A DNA stretch of 64,000 nucleotides, from positions 6,402,501 through 6,466,500 of the forward strand of contig NC_015312.1 in the NCBI RefSeq assembly GCF_000196675.2, written 5' to 3'. The notes under the pieces were generated by a model. That model was given only the letters and a program-made list of their open reading frames with translations, searched no databases and was not told where the DNA came from. Positions 41,649 through 50,458 of the stretch are shown here, piece by piece. Each line of letters opens with the position of its first letter. Within the stretch, counting starts at the first letter, position 1. Made by a program: the position numbers and the translations under genes. This DNA is from Pseudonocardia benzenivorans CB1190 (GTDB lineage: Bacteria > Actinomycetota > Actinomycetes > Mycobacteriales > Pseudonocardiaceae).

Positions 41649-41723
41649 TGGAGCCGGAGGTCGGGATCGAACCGACGACCTACCGCTTACAAGGCGGTTG
41701 CTCTACCACTGAGCTACACCGGC
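41649..41723 (-). tRNA. tRNA-Thr (anticodon TGT)
   Basis: A cloverleaf is readable on the minus strand: acceptor GCCGGTG with CTCCGGC (one mismatch), D-arm GCTC-AGTGGTA-GAGC, anticodon loop CTTGTAA with TGT, T-arm GTCGG-TTCGATC-CCGAC, discriminator T and encoded CCA. Its 3' end faces the integrase 88 bp away, so this is the likely attachment gene of the island. Confidence 0.95.
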
Positions 41724-42465
41724 GGGTGCTGGAGCCTCCGAATCCTAGTGGCCGCAGGCGGGGGCGTCGCGCGCCGGTCGCGGGGCGTCGGCCCGGTGCC
41801 GTGCCCTGCCGGGCGATGACGGCCGCGACGCCGTCGAGGTAGCACCCGAGCCCGAAGTCGAAGTCGGCGGCCACGTCGGCGCAGAAGTCGGTGGCGGTCA
41901 CGTCGAACATTCCGGCGGCCACGACGGCGGCGAGGGCGGGGAGGGCGCGGGGGTCGACGACACGGCTGAGGGCCGCGCCGTAGCGGGCGCCGAAGGCCGC
42001 GGGATCGTCGGCGAAGGCGGCGGCGAGATCGGTGGTCAGCCGGATCTCGCCCTGCACGTAGGTGATCAGCCCCATGACGACGGCGACCTTGTGGCCGGCG
42101 TCGAGGCCGGTCCCGTCGAGGGCGCCGAGGGCGGCGTCGAACCAGGCGAGGTTGGTGGGGCCGACGGGCGGCCCGGTCAACGGCAGCGTCGCCGCCCATG
42201 GGTGGGCGCGGTACAGCGCCACCACGCCGAGGGCCCACGCGGTGAGGGGCGGGGCGCCGGCCGCCGCCCGCGGGCAGCGGTGGCGGACCCTCCATGGCCA
42301 GGTCGGCCATCAGGATCAACAGCTCGGACTTGCTGCGGACGCGCCGGTAGAGGGCCATGGGTGCGTTGCCGAGGCGTTCGGCGACACGGGCCATGGAGAC
42401 CGCGGCGAGGCCGTCGGCGTCGGCGATCTCGACGGCGGCGCGGACGATCTCCTCGACGGTGCGGG
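41724..42465 (-). pseudogene. TetR-family regulator, frameshifted
   Basis: The N-terminal HTH is clear (RTVEEIVRAAVEIADADGLAAVSMARVAERLGNAPMALYRRVRSK) and the C-terminal TetR_C domain is clear in another frame (YRAHPWAATLPLTGPPVGPTNLAWFDAALGAL). The switch lies around 42240-42290. The 3' frame runs on into the tRNA gene to a stop at 41680. Likely the former repressor of the ABC exporter beside it. Confidence 0.7.
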
Positions 42466-42473
42466 TCGGTCGT

Positions 42474-42877
42474 GGCCCGCGGCGCGGGCAAGACGACGAC
42501 GGTCCGCATCCTCGGCACGCTGACCCGACCGGACGGCGGGTGGGCCCGGATCGCGGGATTCGACGTCGTGACCCAACCGTGGCAGGTCCGCGAGGTCATC
42601 ACCCTGACCGGCCAGTACGCGGCCGTCGACGCCCAGCAGACGGGCCGGGAGAACCTGACGATGATCGGCAGGCTCCTGCGGCTGAGCAGACGTGGCGCCG
42701 CGACACGCGCCGCCGCCCTGTGGACCGGTTCGACCTCACCGAGGCCGCCGACCGGCGCGTCGTCACCTACCCCGGCGGGTCGCGGCGACGCCTCGACCTC
42801 GCGATGAGCCTCGTCGCGGCGGCACGCCTGCGGTTCCTCGACGAGCCCACCACGTCCCCGCGTGACCCGGCGGAGAT
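42474..42877 (+). pseudogene. DrrA-type ABC transporter ATPase, truncated and frameshifted
   Basis: The gene starts abruptly in the Walker A motif (RGAGKTTTVRILGTLTRPDGG), keeps QYAAVDAQQTGRENLTMIGRLL, then changes frame near 42719 to DRFDLTEAADRRVVTYPGG, SRRRLDLAMSLV and a shortened FLDEPTTS, after which the C-terminal third is missing. Both the 5' end and the 3' part are deleted, and the cut 5' end abuts the tetR remnant. It cannot make a working ATPase. Confidence 0.8.
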
Positions 42878-42882
42878 CCCCG

Positions 42883-43668
42883 ATGACCGCCGCCCTGCCC
42901 TCTCCGTCCGCCGTCTCGCTGTCCGCCACCTCGACGATGATCGGCCGCAGCATCCGACTGACCAGGCGCAACGTCGACACGATGATCATGTCCGTGGTCC
43001 TGCCGCTGCTGATGATGATGGCGATGTTCGTCTACGTCTTCGGCGGTGCGATCCACACGGGCACCGCCTACGTCACCTACGTGGTGCCGGGCACGATCCT
43101 GCTGTGCGCGGGGTACGGCGCCGCGTCGACCGCGATGGCGGTGGCCGACGACATGAACGGCGGGATGATCGACCGGCTCCGGTCGATGCCGGTGCGCGCC
43201 TCGGCGGTGCTGACGGGGCACGTCGTGGCGAGCACGGCGCGCAACGCGGTGGCGACGACCGTCGTCGTGCTGGCGGCGCTCGCGATGGGCTTCCGGCCGT
43301 CGGCGTCGCCGGTGGACTGGCTGCTCGCGGCAGGGCTGGTGCTGATGTACGTGCTGGCGCTGTCGTGGCTGGCCGCGGGCCTGGGGACGCTGGCGCGCAG
43401 CGTCGAGTCGGCGAGCGCGCTCAGCTTCGTGATGCTGTTCCTGCCCTACCTGAGCAGCGCGTTCGTCCCGACCGAGACGATGCCGGCGGTGCTGCGCACG
43501 ATCGGCGAACACCAGCCGGTCACGCCGGTGATCGAGGCCGTCCGCGGTCTGCTGACGGGCACGCCCATCGGCTCGGCGAGCTGGCTCGGGCCGCTCTGGG
43601 CGGTCGGGCTGCTGGCGGTGTCGTTCGCGTTCGCGACCGCCTGCTACCGCAGACGCACCAGCCGCTGA
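42883..43668 (+). CDS. ABC-2 type permease (DrrB-like)
   Basis: A 261-residue membrane protein with six predicted helices (VVLPLLMMMAMFVYVFGG, YVVPGTILLCAGYG, VVVLAALAMGF, LLAAGLVLMYVLALSWLAAG, LSFVMLFLPYLSSAFVP, LWAVGLLAVSFAFA) and the ABC-2 permease middle region MNGGMIDRLRSMPVRASAVLTGHV. GGAGA precedes the ATG. Its ATPase partner upstream is a pseudogene, so it is orphaned unless another ATPase substitutes. Confidence 0.85.
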   Translation: MTAALPSPSAVSLSATSTMIGRSIRLTRRNVDTMIMSVVLPLLMMMAMFVYVFGGAIHTGTAYVTYVVPGTILLCAGYGAASTAMAVADDMNGGMIDRLRSMPVRASAVLTGHVVASTARNAVATTVVVLAALAMGFRPSASPVDWLLAAGLVLMYVLALSWLAAGLGTLARSVESASALSFVMLFLPYLSSAFVPTETMPAVLRTIGEHQPVTPVIEAVRGLLTGTPIGSASWLGPLWAVGLLAVSFAFATACYRRRTSR

Positions 43669-43734
43669 GAAGATCCGCGCGAGTCCCTACCCTGGCCCTC
43701 GTGCCCGTGCCCGCCCCCCACCTCCTCCGCTGAC

Positions 43735-45171
43735 GTGGCCGGCCACCTCGACGGTCCGGCCGACCGGCTCACCCGGCGGCTGCGCGGCGCACTGCGGCGC
43801 GACGCCCGCAGGCTGCTCGCCGCGGGACCGCCGACGTTGCCGATGCTCGTCGTCGGACCAGAGGTGCCCGACGACTCCCGCGTCCAGGAGGTCCTGGACC
43901 TCGCCATGCGGATCGGCGAGGTCCTGCTGTCGTCGGGCGAGAGCGTCGACGAGGTCACCGCGACGATGCTGTCGGTGGCCAGGACGGGCGGCCTACCCGC
44001 CGTCGACGTGGACATCACGTTCACCTCGATCACGATGTGCTGCCATCGCGGCCGCGTCGCGCCGCCGGTGACGTCGATGCGCCTGGTGCGCTACCGGGCC
44101 CTGGACCTCACGCGCCTCGCGGCGGTTCGCGAGATCGTCACGAACCTGGAGTCCGGGGAGCTCGACGTGCGGCGGGCCGCGGCGGCGCTCTCCACGGCCA
44201 CCCAGGCCGCGCATCCCTACCCGCGCTGGGTCGCGACGGCGGGCTGGGCGCTGCTCGCCGCGGCGATCGCGGTGCTGCTCGGCGGCGCCCCGATCACCGG
44301 GCTGATCGCGTTCGTCGTGACCGGCTTGATCGACCGCGCCGGGCGGCTGCTCAACCGTTGGCAGCTCCCGACGTTCTTCCAGCAGGTCGTGGGCGGGCTG
44401 CTGGCGTCGTTGTGCACGGTCGGGCTGCTCGCGGCCGGGGCGTTCCCGCCGGGAGCGCGGCCGTCGCTGGTCGTCGCCGCGAGCATCACCGTCCTGCTGT
44501 CGGGGCTGTCGGTGGTCAGCACCGTGCAGGACGCCATCACCGGGTACTACGTCACCGCGGCCGGCCGGGTCGCCGAGATCGGGCTGCTCTCGGCCGGGCT
44601 GCTGACCGGCGTCGTCATCGGTCTGAAGGTCGGCTTCCAGGTGGGCGTCGTACTGGAGGTCTCCGGCGACGTGTCGGCCTCGGCGGGCCAGTTCGGCATC
44701 TCCGTCGCGGCGGGCGCGGTCGGTGCGGCGGCCTACGCGCTCGCCGGCTATGCGCCGCTACGGACGCTGCCGCTCGCCGGGGCCGCCGGCGCCGCGGGGT
44801 GGGGCGTCTACATCCTGCTGACGCACGTCGCCGCGGCCGGGCCGATCGCGGCGACGGGCGTCGCCGCGATCGTGGTCGGGGTCTTCTCGGGCCTCCTCAA
44901 GCGCACGACGAGGGTGCCGACGCTCGTCGTCACCCTCGCCGGCATCACGCCCCTGCTGCCCGGGCTGACCGCCTACCGCGGCTTCTACCAGCTCGCGGTG
45001 CAGGGCGTCGCCGAGGGACTGGTCACGGTGACCCTCGCGCTCGCGATCGGCCTGGCGCTGGCCGCCGGGGTCGCGTTGGGCGAGTTCATCACCCGCGACC
45101 GTCACCGGCAGCCGCGTCCGACGCCGGTTCCGGCGCTCACGAACGACCCGCAGGACGCGGAGCGCCAGTAA
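43735..45171 (+). CDS. ThrE-type threonine/serine exporter
   Basis: A 478-residue protein of the ThrE/ThrB family: a cytosolic N-terminal domain with AMRIGEVLLSSGESVDEVTATM and VDVDITFTSITMC, then about ten membrane helices from residue 165 onward (ATAGWALLAAAIAVLLGGAPI, TFFQQVVGGLLASLCTVGLLA, repeated ThrE-fold). Starts with GTG. Exports L-threonine or L-serine in characterised relatives. It stands alone between the permease and otsA. Confidence 0.85.
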   Translation: MAGHLDGPADRLTRRLRGALRRDARRLLAAGPPTLPMLVVGPEVPDDSRVQEVLDLAMRIGEVLLSSGESVDEVTATMLSVARTGGLPAVDVDITFTSITMCCHRGRVAPPVTSMRLVRYRALDLTRLAAVREIVTNLESGELDVRRAAAALSTATQAAHPYPRWVATAGWALLAAAIAVLLGGAPITGLIAFVVTGLIDRAGRLLNRWQLPTFFQQVVGGLLASLCTVGLLAAGAFPPGARPSLVVAASITVLLSGLSVVSTVQDAITGYYVTAAGRVAEIGLLSAGLLTGVVIGLKVGFQVGVVLEVSGDVSASAGQFGISVAAGAVGAAAYALAGYAPLRTLPLAGAAGAAGWGVYILLTHVAAAGPIAATGVAAIVVGVFSGLLKRTTRVPTLVVTLAGITPLLPGLTAYRGFYQLAVQGVAEGLVTVTLALAIGLALAAGVALGEFITRDRHRQPRPTPVPALTNDPQDAERQ

Positions 45172-45222
45172 TCTCAGGGCCGGGTCCGCGGCTCCCCCGG
45201 CCGCGCCCGTCGAGGAGGAACG

Positions 45223-46659
45223 GTGGCGGTCCACACGGCCGACGAGTCCGAGCTGCCCGGTGCGGAGTTCGTCGTCGTCGCGAACAGGCTCCCGGTCGAC
45301 CTGGAGCGCCTGCCCGACGGCTCCACCCGCTGGAAGCGCAGCCCCGGCGGCCTGGTGACCGCGCTCGAGCCGATGCTGCGCAGCCGCGAGGGCGCCTGGG
45401 TCGGCTGGCCCGGCCTCGCGGACGCCGACGTCGAGCCGCTCGTCGAGGACGGGCTGCAGCTGCACCCGGTGCGGCTGACCGCCGACGAGGTCGAGGAGTA
45501 CTACGAGGGCTTCTCCAACGGCTGTCTCTGGCCGCTCTACCACGACGTCGTCGCGCCACCGGCGTTCCATCGGCACTGGTGGCAGGCCTACGTGAAGGTC
45601 AACCAGCGGTTCGCCGAGGCGACCGCCGCCGTCGCGGCCGAGGGCGCGACGATCTGGATCCAGGACTACCAGCTGCAGCTGCTGCCCGCGGCGTTGCGCG
45701 AGCTGCGGCCCGACCTGCGGATCGGCTTCTTCCTGCACATCCCGTTCCCGCCGACGGAGCTGTTCATGCAGCTGCCGTGGCGGCGGGAGATCGTCGCGGG
45801 GCTGCTCGGGGCCGACCTCGTCGGCTTCCACACCTCCGGCGGCGCGCGCAACTTCCGCTGGCTGGCGACGCGGCTGGCCGACGCCCGCGCGGGCGCCGGG
45901 CGCAACGAGGTGCTCGTCGGCGACCGGCTCGTGAAGGTCGGGGCGTTCCCGATCTCGATCGACTCCGCTGCGCTCGACCGCCTCGCGCACACCGACGCGG
46001 TGCAGAAGCGGGCCGCGGAGATCCGGGCCGACCTGGGCGAGCCGCGCCGGATCCTGCTCGGCGTCGACCGCCTCGACTACACCAAGGGCATCGACGTGCG
46101 GCTCAAGGCGTTCCACGAGCTGCTCACCGAGGGCACCCTCGATGCCGACGACACCGTCATGATCCAGCTGGCGACGCCCAGCCGTGAACGCGTCGAGCAC
46201 TACCAGCAGATGCGCGACGACATCGAGCTGACGGTCGGCCGGATCAACGGCGAGTTCGCCCGCGTCGGCCATCCGGCGGTGCACTACCTGCACCAGGCGC
46301 TGCCGCGCGAGGAGCTGGCGGCGTTCTTCCTCGCGGCCGACGTCATGCTGGTGACCCCGCTGCGCGACGGCATGAACCTCGTCGCGAAGGAGTACGTCGC
46401 CTGCCGCTACGACCACGGCGGCGCGCTGGTGCTGTCGGAGTTCGCGGGGGCGGCGGTGGAGCTCACGCAGGCCTACCTGGTCAACCCGCACGACACCGAC
46501 GGCATCAAGGCGACGATCGCCCAGGCCGCCAACGCCCCCGCCGAGGAGAACCGCCGGCGGATGCGGGCGCTGCGCCGCCAGGTGATGACCCACGACGTCG
46601 ACAGGTGGGCGCGGTCGTTCCTCGACGCCCTCGGCCTGCCGTCGCCCGCCGATGCCTGA
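45223..46659 (+). CDS. otsA: Trehalose-6-phosphate synthase
   Basis: A 478-residue GT20 glycosyltransferase (UDP- or ADP-glucose plus glucose-6-phosphate to trehalose-6-phosphate). Family blocks: VVANRLPVDLE with SPGGLVTAL near the start, IWIQDYQLQLLP, FFLHIPFPP, RLDYTKGIDVRLKAF, and TPLRDGMNLVAKEYVACR near the C-terminus. GTG start after GAGGAGG. The otsB start overlaps its stop, so both steps of trehalose synthesis are coupled. Confidence 0.93.
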   Translation: MAVHTADESELPGAEFVVVANRLPVDLERLPDGSTRWKRSPGGLVTALEPMLRSREGAWVGWPGLADADVEPLVEDGLQLHPVRLTADEVEEYYEGFSNGCLWPLYHDVVAPPAFHRHWWQAYVKVNQRFAEATAAVAAEGATIWIQDYQLQLLPAALRELRPDLRIGFFLHIPFPPTELFMQLPWRREIVAGLLGADLVGFHTSGGARNFRWLATRLADARAGAGRNEVLVGDRLVKVGAFPISIDSAALDRLAHTDAVQKRAAEIRADLGEPRRILLGVDRLDYTKGIDVRLKAFHELLTEGTLDADDTVMIQLATPSRERVEHYQQMRDDIELTVGRINGEFARVGHPAVHYLHQALPREELAAFFLAADVMLVTPLRDGMNLVAKEYVACRYDHGGALVLSEFAGAAVELTQAYLVNPHDTDGIKATIAQAANAPAEENRRRMRALRRQVMTHDVDRWARSFLDALGLPSPADA

Positions 46660-47425
46660 GCCGCTGGACGCCGCGCTCGACCGCCTCGCCGGCGCGGAGC
46701 GGCTGCTCGTCGCGCTCGACTTCGACGGCGTGCTCGCCCCGATCGTCGACGTCCCGTCGGCGGCGCGCCCACTGCCCGCCTCGGCCCGCGCGATCGCGGG
46801 GCTCGCCGGGCTGGCGGGCACCACGGTCGCGCTCGTCTCCGGCCGCGGGCTCGCCGATCTGCGGGCGGTCTCGGGGTTCGGGCCGCCCGCCGTTCTGGTC
46901 GGGAGCCACGGCGGGGAGTTCTCCGACGCCGAGGACGGCTTCCTCGACGAGGCGCAACGCCGTCGCCGGGAGGACCTGATCGCCGAGCTCGAGAAGCTGG
47001 TCGACGGTGAGCCCGGTGTGGCGTTGGAGCGGAAGCCCGCCGGTGCCGCCGTACACGTGCGCAACGCCGAGCCGGCCGTCGCCGAGCGGGTGCTCGCCGC
47101 GGTACGCAGCGGCCCGGCCGCCGCGCCGGGGATCGACCCGACCGAGGGCAAGGCCGTGATCGACCTGGCGGTCGTCGAGGTGAGCAAGGGCGCCGCGATC
47201 GACGTCCTGCGCGAGCGCACGCGCGCCGAGGTCGTGCTGTTCGCGGGCGACGACGTCACCGACGAGACGGCGTTCGCCCGGCTGCACCCGGGCGACGTCG
47301 GCATCAAGGTCGGCGAGGGCCCGACGGCCGCGTCACACCGCGTCGCCGACCCCGCGGAGATGTCCGAGGTGCTGACCCGGTTGCTCGACGCCCGGCGCGA
47401 CGCGGCGGGCCGCGCGGAGGCGTAG
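46652..47425 (+). CDS. otsB: Trehalose-6-phosphate phosphatase
   Basis: A 257-residue HAD-superfamily phosphatase: motif I is LDFDGVLAPI with the nucleophile Asp, motif II VSGRGLADL, and motif IV FAGDDVTDETAF. The cap region carries LVGSHGGEF. It removes phosphate from trehalose-6-phosphate. Its ATG lies inside the otsA 3' end (8-bp overlap). It ends five bases before the convergent LacI gene. Confidence 0.92.
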   Translation: MPEPLDAALDRLAGAERLLVALDFDGVLAPIVDVPSAARPLPASARAIAGLAGLAGTTVALVSGRGLADLRAVSGFGPPAVLVGSHGGEFSDAEDGFLDEAQRRRREDLIAELEKLVDGEPGVALERKPAGAAVHVRNAEPAVAERVLAAVRSGPAAAPGIDPTEGKAVIDLAVVEVSKGAAIDVLRERTRAEVVLFAGDDVTDETAFARLHPGDVGIKVGEGPTAASHRVADPAEMSEVLTRLLDARRDAAGRAEA

Positions 47426-47430
47426 CTGGC

Positions 47431-48528
47431 TCACCAGCCGGAGAAGAACCGAGACTCCCGCGGGCCCTTGCTCGTGTGTCCGACGACGAGCTCCGTCGGC
47501 AGCACGACCTGCCGCGGCCGGTTGCGCTCGCCGCGCTCCAGCAGCAGCTCGCCCGCGACCTGACCCTTCTCCCGTACCGGCTGCCGCACGGTCGTGAGCC
47601 CGGCCCGCTCGGCCTCGGGCACCCCGTCGAACCCGGTGACGGTGAGGTCCTCGGGTACGGACAGGCCGCGCGCGGTGGCGTGCCGCAGCGCACCCAACGC
47701 CAGGATGTCCGACGTGCACGCCAGCGCGGTGATCCCGGGGTTGGCGGCGAGCAGCTCGGCGGCGGCGGACTCGCCGGCGTCGACGGAGTGGTCGAACCGC
47801 TCGTGGACGGGTACGTCCGCCCAGTCGATCCCGACCTCGGCGAAACCCTCGCGCAGGCCGCCGAGCCGCGCCCGCTGCACGGGGTAGCTGGTGGCGCCCT
47901 GCCGCGCGAGGTCGGCCGGGCCGTCGTTCGGCTGGGGGGCCAGCCGCATGCACAGCACCCCGATCCGGCGGTGCCCCAGCCCCGTGAGGTGGCGCGCCAT
48001 CCCCAGCATGGCGGCGCGGTCGTCGATCCCGACGCGGTCCACCCCGTCGATGCCCACCGGCTGGTCGCAGACCACGGTCGGCACGGGCCGCTCGAGGACG
48101 GCGAGGAAGTGCGGGTCGTCCTCACGGACGGAGTACACGACGAACCCGTCGACACCCGCCTGGTGGACCGTCGTGACGTCGGGCTGCGACGGGCTGACCG
48201 GGATCAGGAGCAGGCCCTGACCCGCCTGCTCGCAGGCCAGCGCGAGGCCTTCGAGGAAGCCGGTGGCCACCGGGTCGCGGAAGGCGTAGGACAGCGCCTC
48301 GGTGAGCAGCAGCCCGACGGCGCCGGCGCGCCGCGTGCGCAGCGACCGGGCCACGGGATCGGGCCCCGGGTAGCCCAGTCGGCGGGCGGCTTCCAGCACG
48401 CGGGCGCGCAACGTCGCCGACAGCTGGTCGGGGCGGTTGTAGGCGTTGGAGACCGTCGTGCGGGACACGCCCAGCTCCGCGGCCAGGGATGCCAGCGTGG
48501 CAGGCCTGCGCGCATTCGGCTGAGACAT
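47431..48528 (-). CDS. LacI-family transcriptional regulator
   Basis: A 365-residue LacI/GalR regulator: N-terminal HTH TLASLAAELGVSRTTVSNAYNRPDQL, hinge ARRLGYPGPDPVARSLR, then a periplasmic-binding-protein-like sensor domain (GAVGLLLTEALSYAFRDP, GITALACTSDILALGALRHA, TVTGFDGVPEA). It converges on otsB and may regulate sugar or trehalose genes, but no operator was identified. It is divergent from the metal transporter operon. Confidence 0.88.
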   Translation of the reverse strand: MSQPNARRPATLASLAAELGVSRTTVSNAYNRPDQLSATLRARVLEAARRLGYPGPDPVARSLRTRRAGAVGLLLTEALSYAFRDPVATGFLEGLALACEQAGQGLLLIPVSPSQPDVTTVHQAGVDGFVVYSVREDDPHFLAVLERPVPTVVCDQPVGIDGVDRVGIDDRAAMLGMARHLTGLGHRRIGVLCMRLAPQPNDGPADLARQGATSYPVQRARLGGLREGFAEVGIDWADVPVHERFDHSVDAGESAAAELLAANPGITALACTSDILALGALRHATARGLSVPEDLTVTGFDGVPEAERAGLTTVRQPVREKGQVAGELLLERGERNRPRQVVLPTELVVGHTSKGPRESRFFSGW

Positions 48529-48611
48529 CTTCCAAAGCTAACCACGGCGACGGCGGGAAGAAAGGGCGGCCCCGTGCGGCTTGATCCGCGGGGACCACAC
48601 TGTAGAGTGAA

Positions 48612-48628
48612 TTGACAATGGTTTTCAA
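48612..48628. promoter_or_regulatory. Zur-type palindrome upstream of the metal ABC operon
   Basis: TTGACAATGGTTTTCAA is an AT-rich palindrome with one mismatch in the arms, close to the Zur/Fur-family operator pattern TGAAAATnnnTTTTCA. It is 35 bp before the substrate-binding protein start and stands out in the GC-rich background. Confidence 0.65.
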
Positions 48629-48662
48629 TACAAATATGCGCATTCGCTGATACGGAGCCGAC

Positions 48663-49589
48663 ATGCACCTGCGCCGCACCGCCGTGACGATCGGCGGCCT
48701 CCTCCTCACCGCGGCCACGCTCGCCGCCTGTGGCAGCGGCGGATCCACGAACACGGCCGCGGACGACGCGGACGGCAAGGTCGCCGTCGTCGCGTCGACC
48801 GACGTCTACGGCAGCATCGTCAGGGCCGTCGGGGGCGACCACGTCGACGTCACCTCGATCATCGACGACCCCGCGAAGGACCCGCACGAGTACGAGACGA
48901 CACCCGCGGACGCGCTGGCCGTGAGCAAGGCCGCCCTCGTCGTCGTCAACGGCGCGGGCTACGACGACTTCGCCACCAAGCTCGTCGACGCCGCCGAGAG
49001 CAAGCCGACGACGATCGACGTCGCCCAGCTCTCGGGCCTGCAGCAACAGGTGCCCGCGGGCGAGGAGTTCAACGAGCACGTCTGGTACAACCTGCCGACG
49101 ATGAAGCGGCTTGCCACCGAGCTCGCCGCCGACCTCGGCCGGATCGACGCCGCCGACGCCGCGACCTACACCGCCAACGCCGCCGCGTTCTCGCAGCGGA
49201 TCGACGGGCTCACCGCGGCTCTCGACGCCGTCAAGTCCCGGCACGACGGCGCGGCCGTCGCCATCACCGAGCCCGTCCCGCTGTACCTGCTGGAGGCGGC
49301 CGGGCTGCGCAACGTCACGCCCGAGAAGTTCTCCGAGGCCGCCGAGGAGGGCAACGACCCACCGGCCGCCGTCCTGCAGGAGACCCTCGCCCTGTTCCGC
49401 GACCGGTCGGTCAAGGCGCTGGTCTCCAACGCGCAGACCGAGAGCCCGTCGACGACCCAGGTCGAGCAGGCGGCCACCGCCGCCGGGATCCCCGTCGTCA
49501 GGGTGACCGAGACGCTGCCTGCCGGGACCACCGACTACGTTTCGTGGCAGTCCCAGCAGATCGACGCGCTCACCCGGGCGCTCGGATGA
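48663..49589 (+). CDS. znuA: Zinc/manganese ABC transporter substrate-binding lipoprotein (ZnuA-like)
   Basis: A 308-residue cluster A-I metal-binding protein. A lipobox (TLAACGSGG) ends the signal peptide at about residue 23. Metal ligand regions are visible: DPHEYETT (His), NEHVWYN (His), an ITEPVPLYLLEAAG segment and SNAQTESP. The loop usually rich in His is absent. It is followed by its ATPase and permease genes and preceded by a Zur-like palindrome, so zinc import is the best guess. Confidence 0.85.
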   Translation: MHLRRTAVTIGGLLLTAATLAACGSGGSTNTAADDADGKVAVVASTDVYGSIVRAVGGDHVDVTSIIDDPAKDPHEYETTPADALAVSKAALVVVNGAGYDDFATKLVDAAESKPTTIDVAQLSGLQQQVPAGEEFNEHVWYNLPTMKRLATELAADLGRIDAADAATYTANAAAFSQRIDGLTAALDAVKSRHDGAAVAITEPVPLYLLEAAGLRNVTPEKFSEAAEEGNDPPAAVLQETLALFRDRSVKALVSNAQTESPSTTQVEQAATAAGIPVVRVTETLPAGTTDYVSWQSQQIDALTRALG

Positions 49590-49609
49590 CCCTTCTCCGG
49601 GAAGGTGCG

Positions 49610-50458
49610 ATGACCGGCCCGCCCCCCGTCGACGGCCGCGAGCCCGCGGCGGTGACGCTGCGGGGCGCGACGGTCCGGTTCGGCGCCCGGACCCTGTGGG
49701 AGGAGCTCGACCTCGAGATCCCACGGGGCGAGTTCGTCGCCGTGCTGGGGCCCAACGGATCGGGCAAGACGACCCTACTGCGCGTGCTGCTGGGCCTCCA
49801 GCCCCTCGACGCGGGTGAGGTGCTCGTCGACGGGCACCCGGCCCGCCGCGGCGGTGAGGGCATCGGTTATGTGCCGCAACAGAAGGCGCTGCCCGAGGAC
49901 CTGCCACTGCGGGCGCGCGACCTCGTCGGGCTCGGGCTCGACGGGCACCATCTCGGGCTCGGCCTGCGCGGCCGCCGCGAGCGGAACCGCCGCGTCGACG
50001 CGGCACTCGACGCCGTCGGGGCCGGCCGGTACGCCCGCTCGCCCGTCGGCAGGCTCTCCGGGGGCGAGCAGCAGCGGCTGCGGGTGGCACAGGCGCTGGT
50101 CGGCGACCCGCGCGTACTGCTGTGCGACGAGCCGCTGCTCTCCCTCGACCTCGCCCATCAACGGACGGTCAGCCGGCTCATCGACGAGCGCCGCCGCAAC
50201 GCGGGCACGGCCGTCGTGTTCGTGACGCACGAGATCAACCCCGTCCTGCCGCTGGTCGACCGGGTCCTCTACCTGGTCGACGGCCGGTTCCGGTTCGGCA
50301 CGCCGGAGGAGGTCATGACGTCGGAGACGCTCTCGGGGCTCTACCGGACCGACGTCGAGGTGCTGAGGGTGCGGGAGCGGCTGGTCGTCGTCGGGGTCGA
50401 GGAGTCGGGGCACCATCACGACGCGGTCGTCCCCGCGCCGGGCGGAGCGGCCCGGTGA
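49610..50458 (+). CDS. znuC: Metal ABC transporter ATP-binding protein
   Basis: A 282-residue ABC ATPase: Walker A LGPNGSGKTTLLRVLLG, Q-loop GYVPQQKALP, signature LSGGEQQRLRVAQAL, Walker B VLLCDEPLLSLD, H-loop VFVTHEINPV. The ATG at 49610 has GGGAAGG upstream; an alternative ATG at 49586 would overlap the znuA stop. Its stop overlaps the permease start (GTGA). Confidence 0.88.
   Translation: MTGPPPVDGREPAAVTLRGATVRFGARTLWEELDLEIPRGEFVAVLGPNGSGKTTLLRVLLGLQPLDAGEVLVDGHPARRGGEGIGYVPQQKALPEDLPLRARDLVGLGLDGHHLGLGLRGRRERNRRVDAALDAVGAGRYARSPVGRLSGGEQQRLRVAQALVGDPRVLLCDEPLLSLDLAHQRTVSRLIDERRRNAGTAVVFVTHEINPVLPLVDRVLYLVDGRFRFGTPEEVMTSETLSGLYRTDVEVLRVRERLVVVGVEESGHHHDAVVPAPGGAAR

Noticed and set aside
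41515..41712. Short frame with the peptide GGRDRTDDLPLTRRLL
   Set aside because: This is a well-known false frame read across a tRNA gene.
44758..47307. An 849-codon minus-strand frame across thrE, otsA and otsB
   Set aside because: Antisense to three clear genes, no domain, biased composition.
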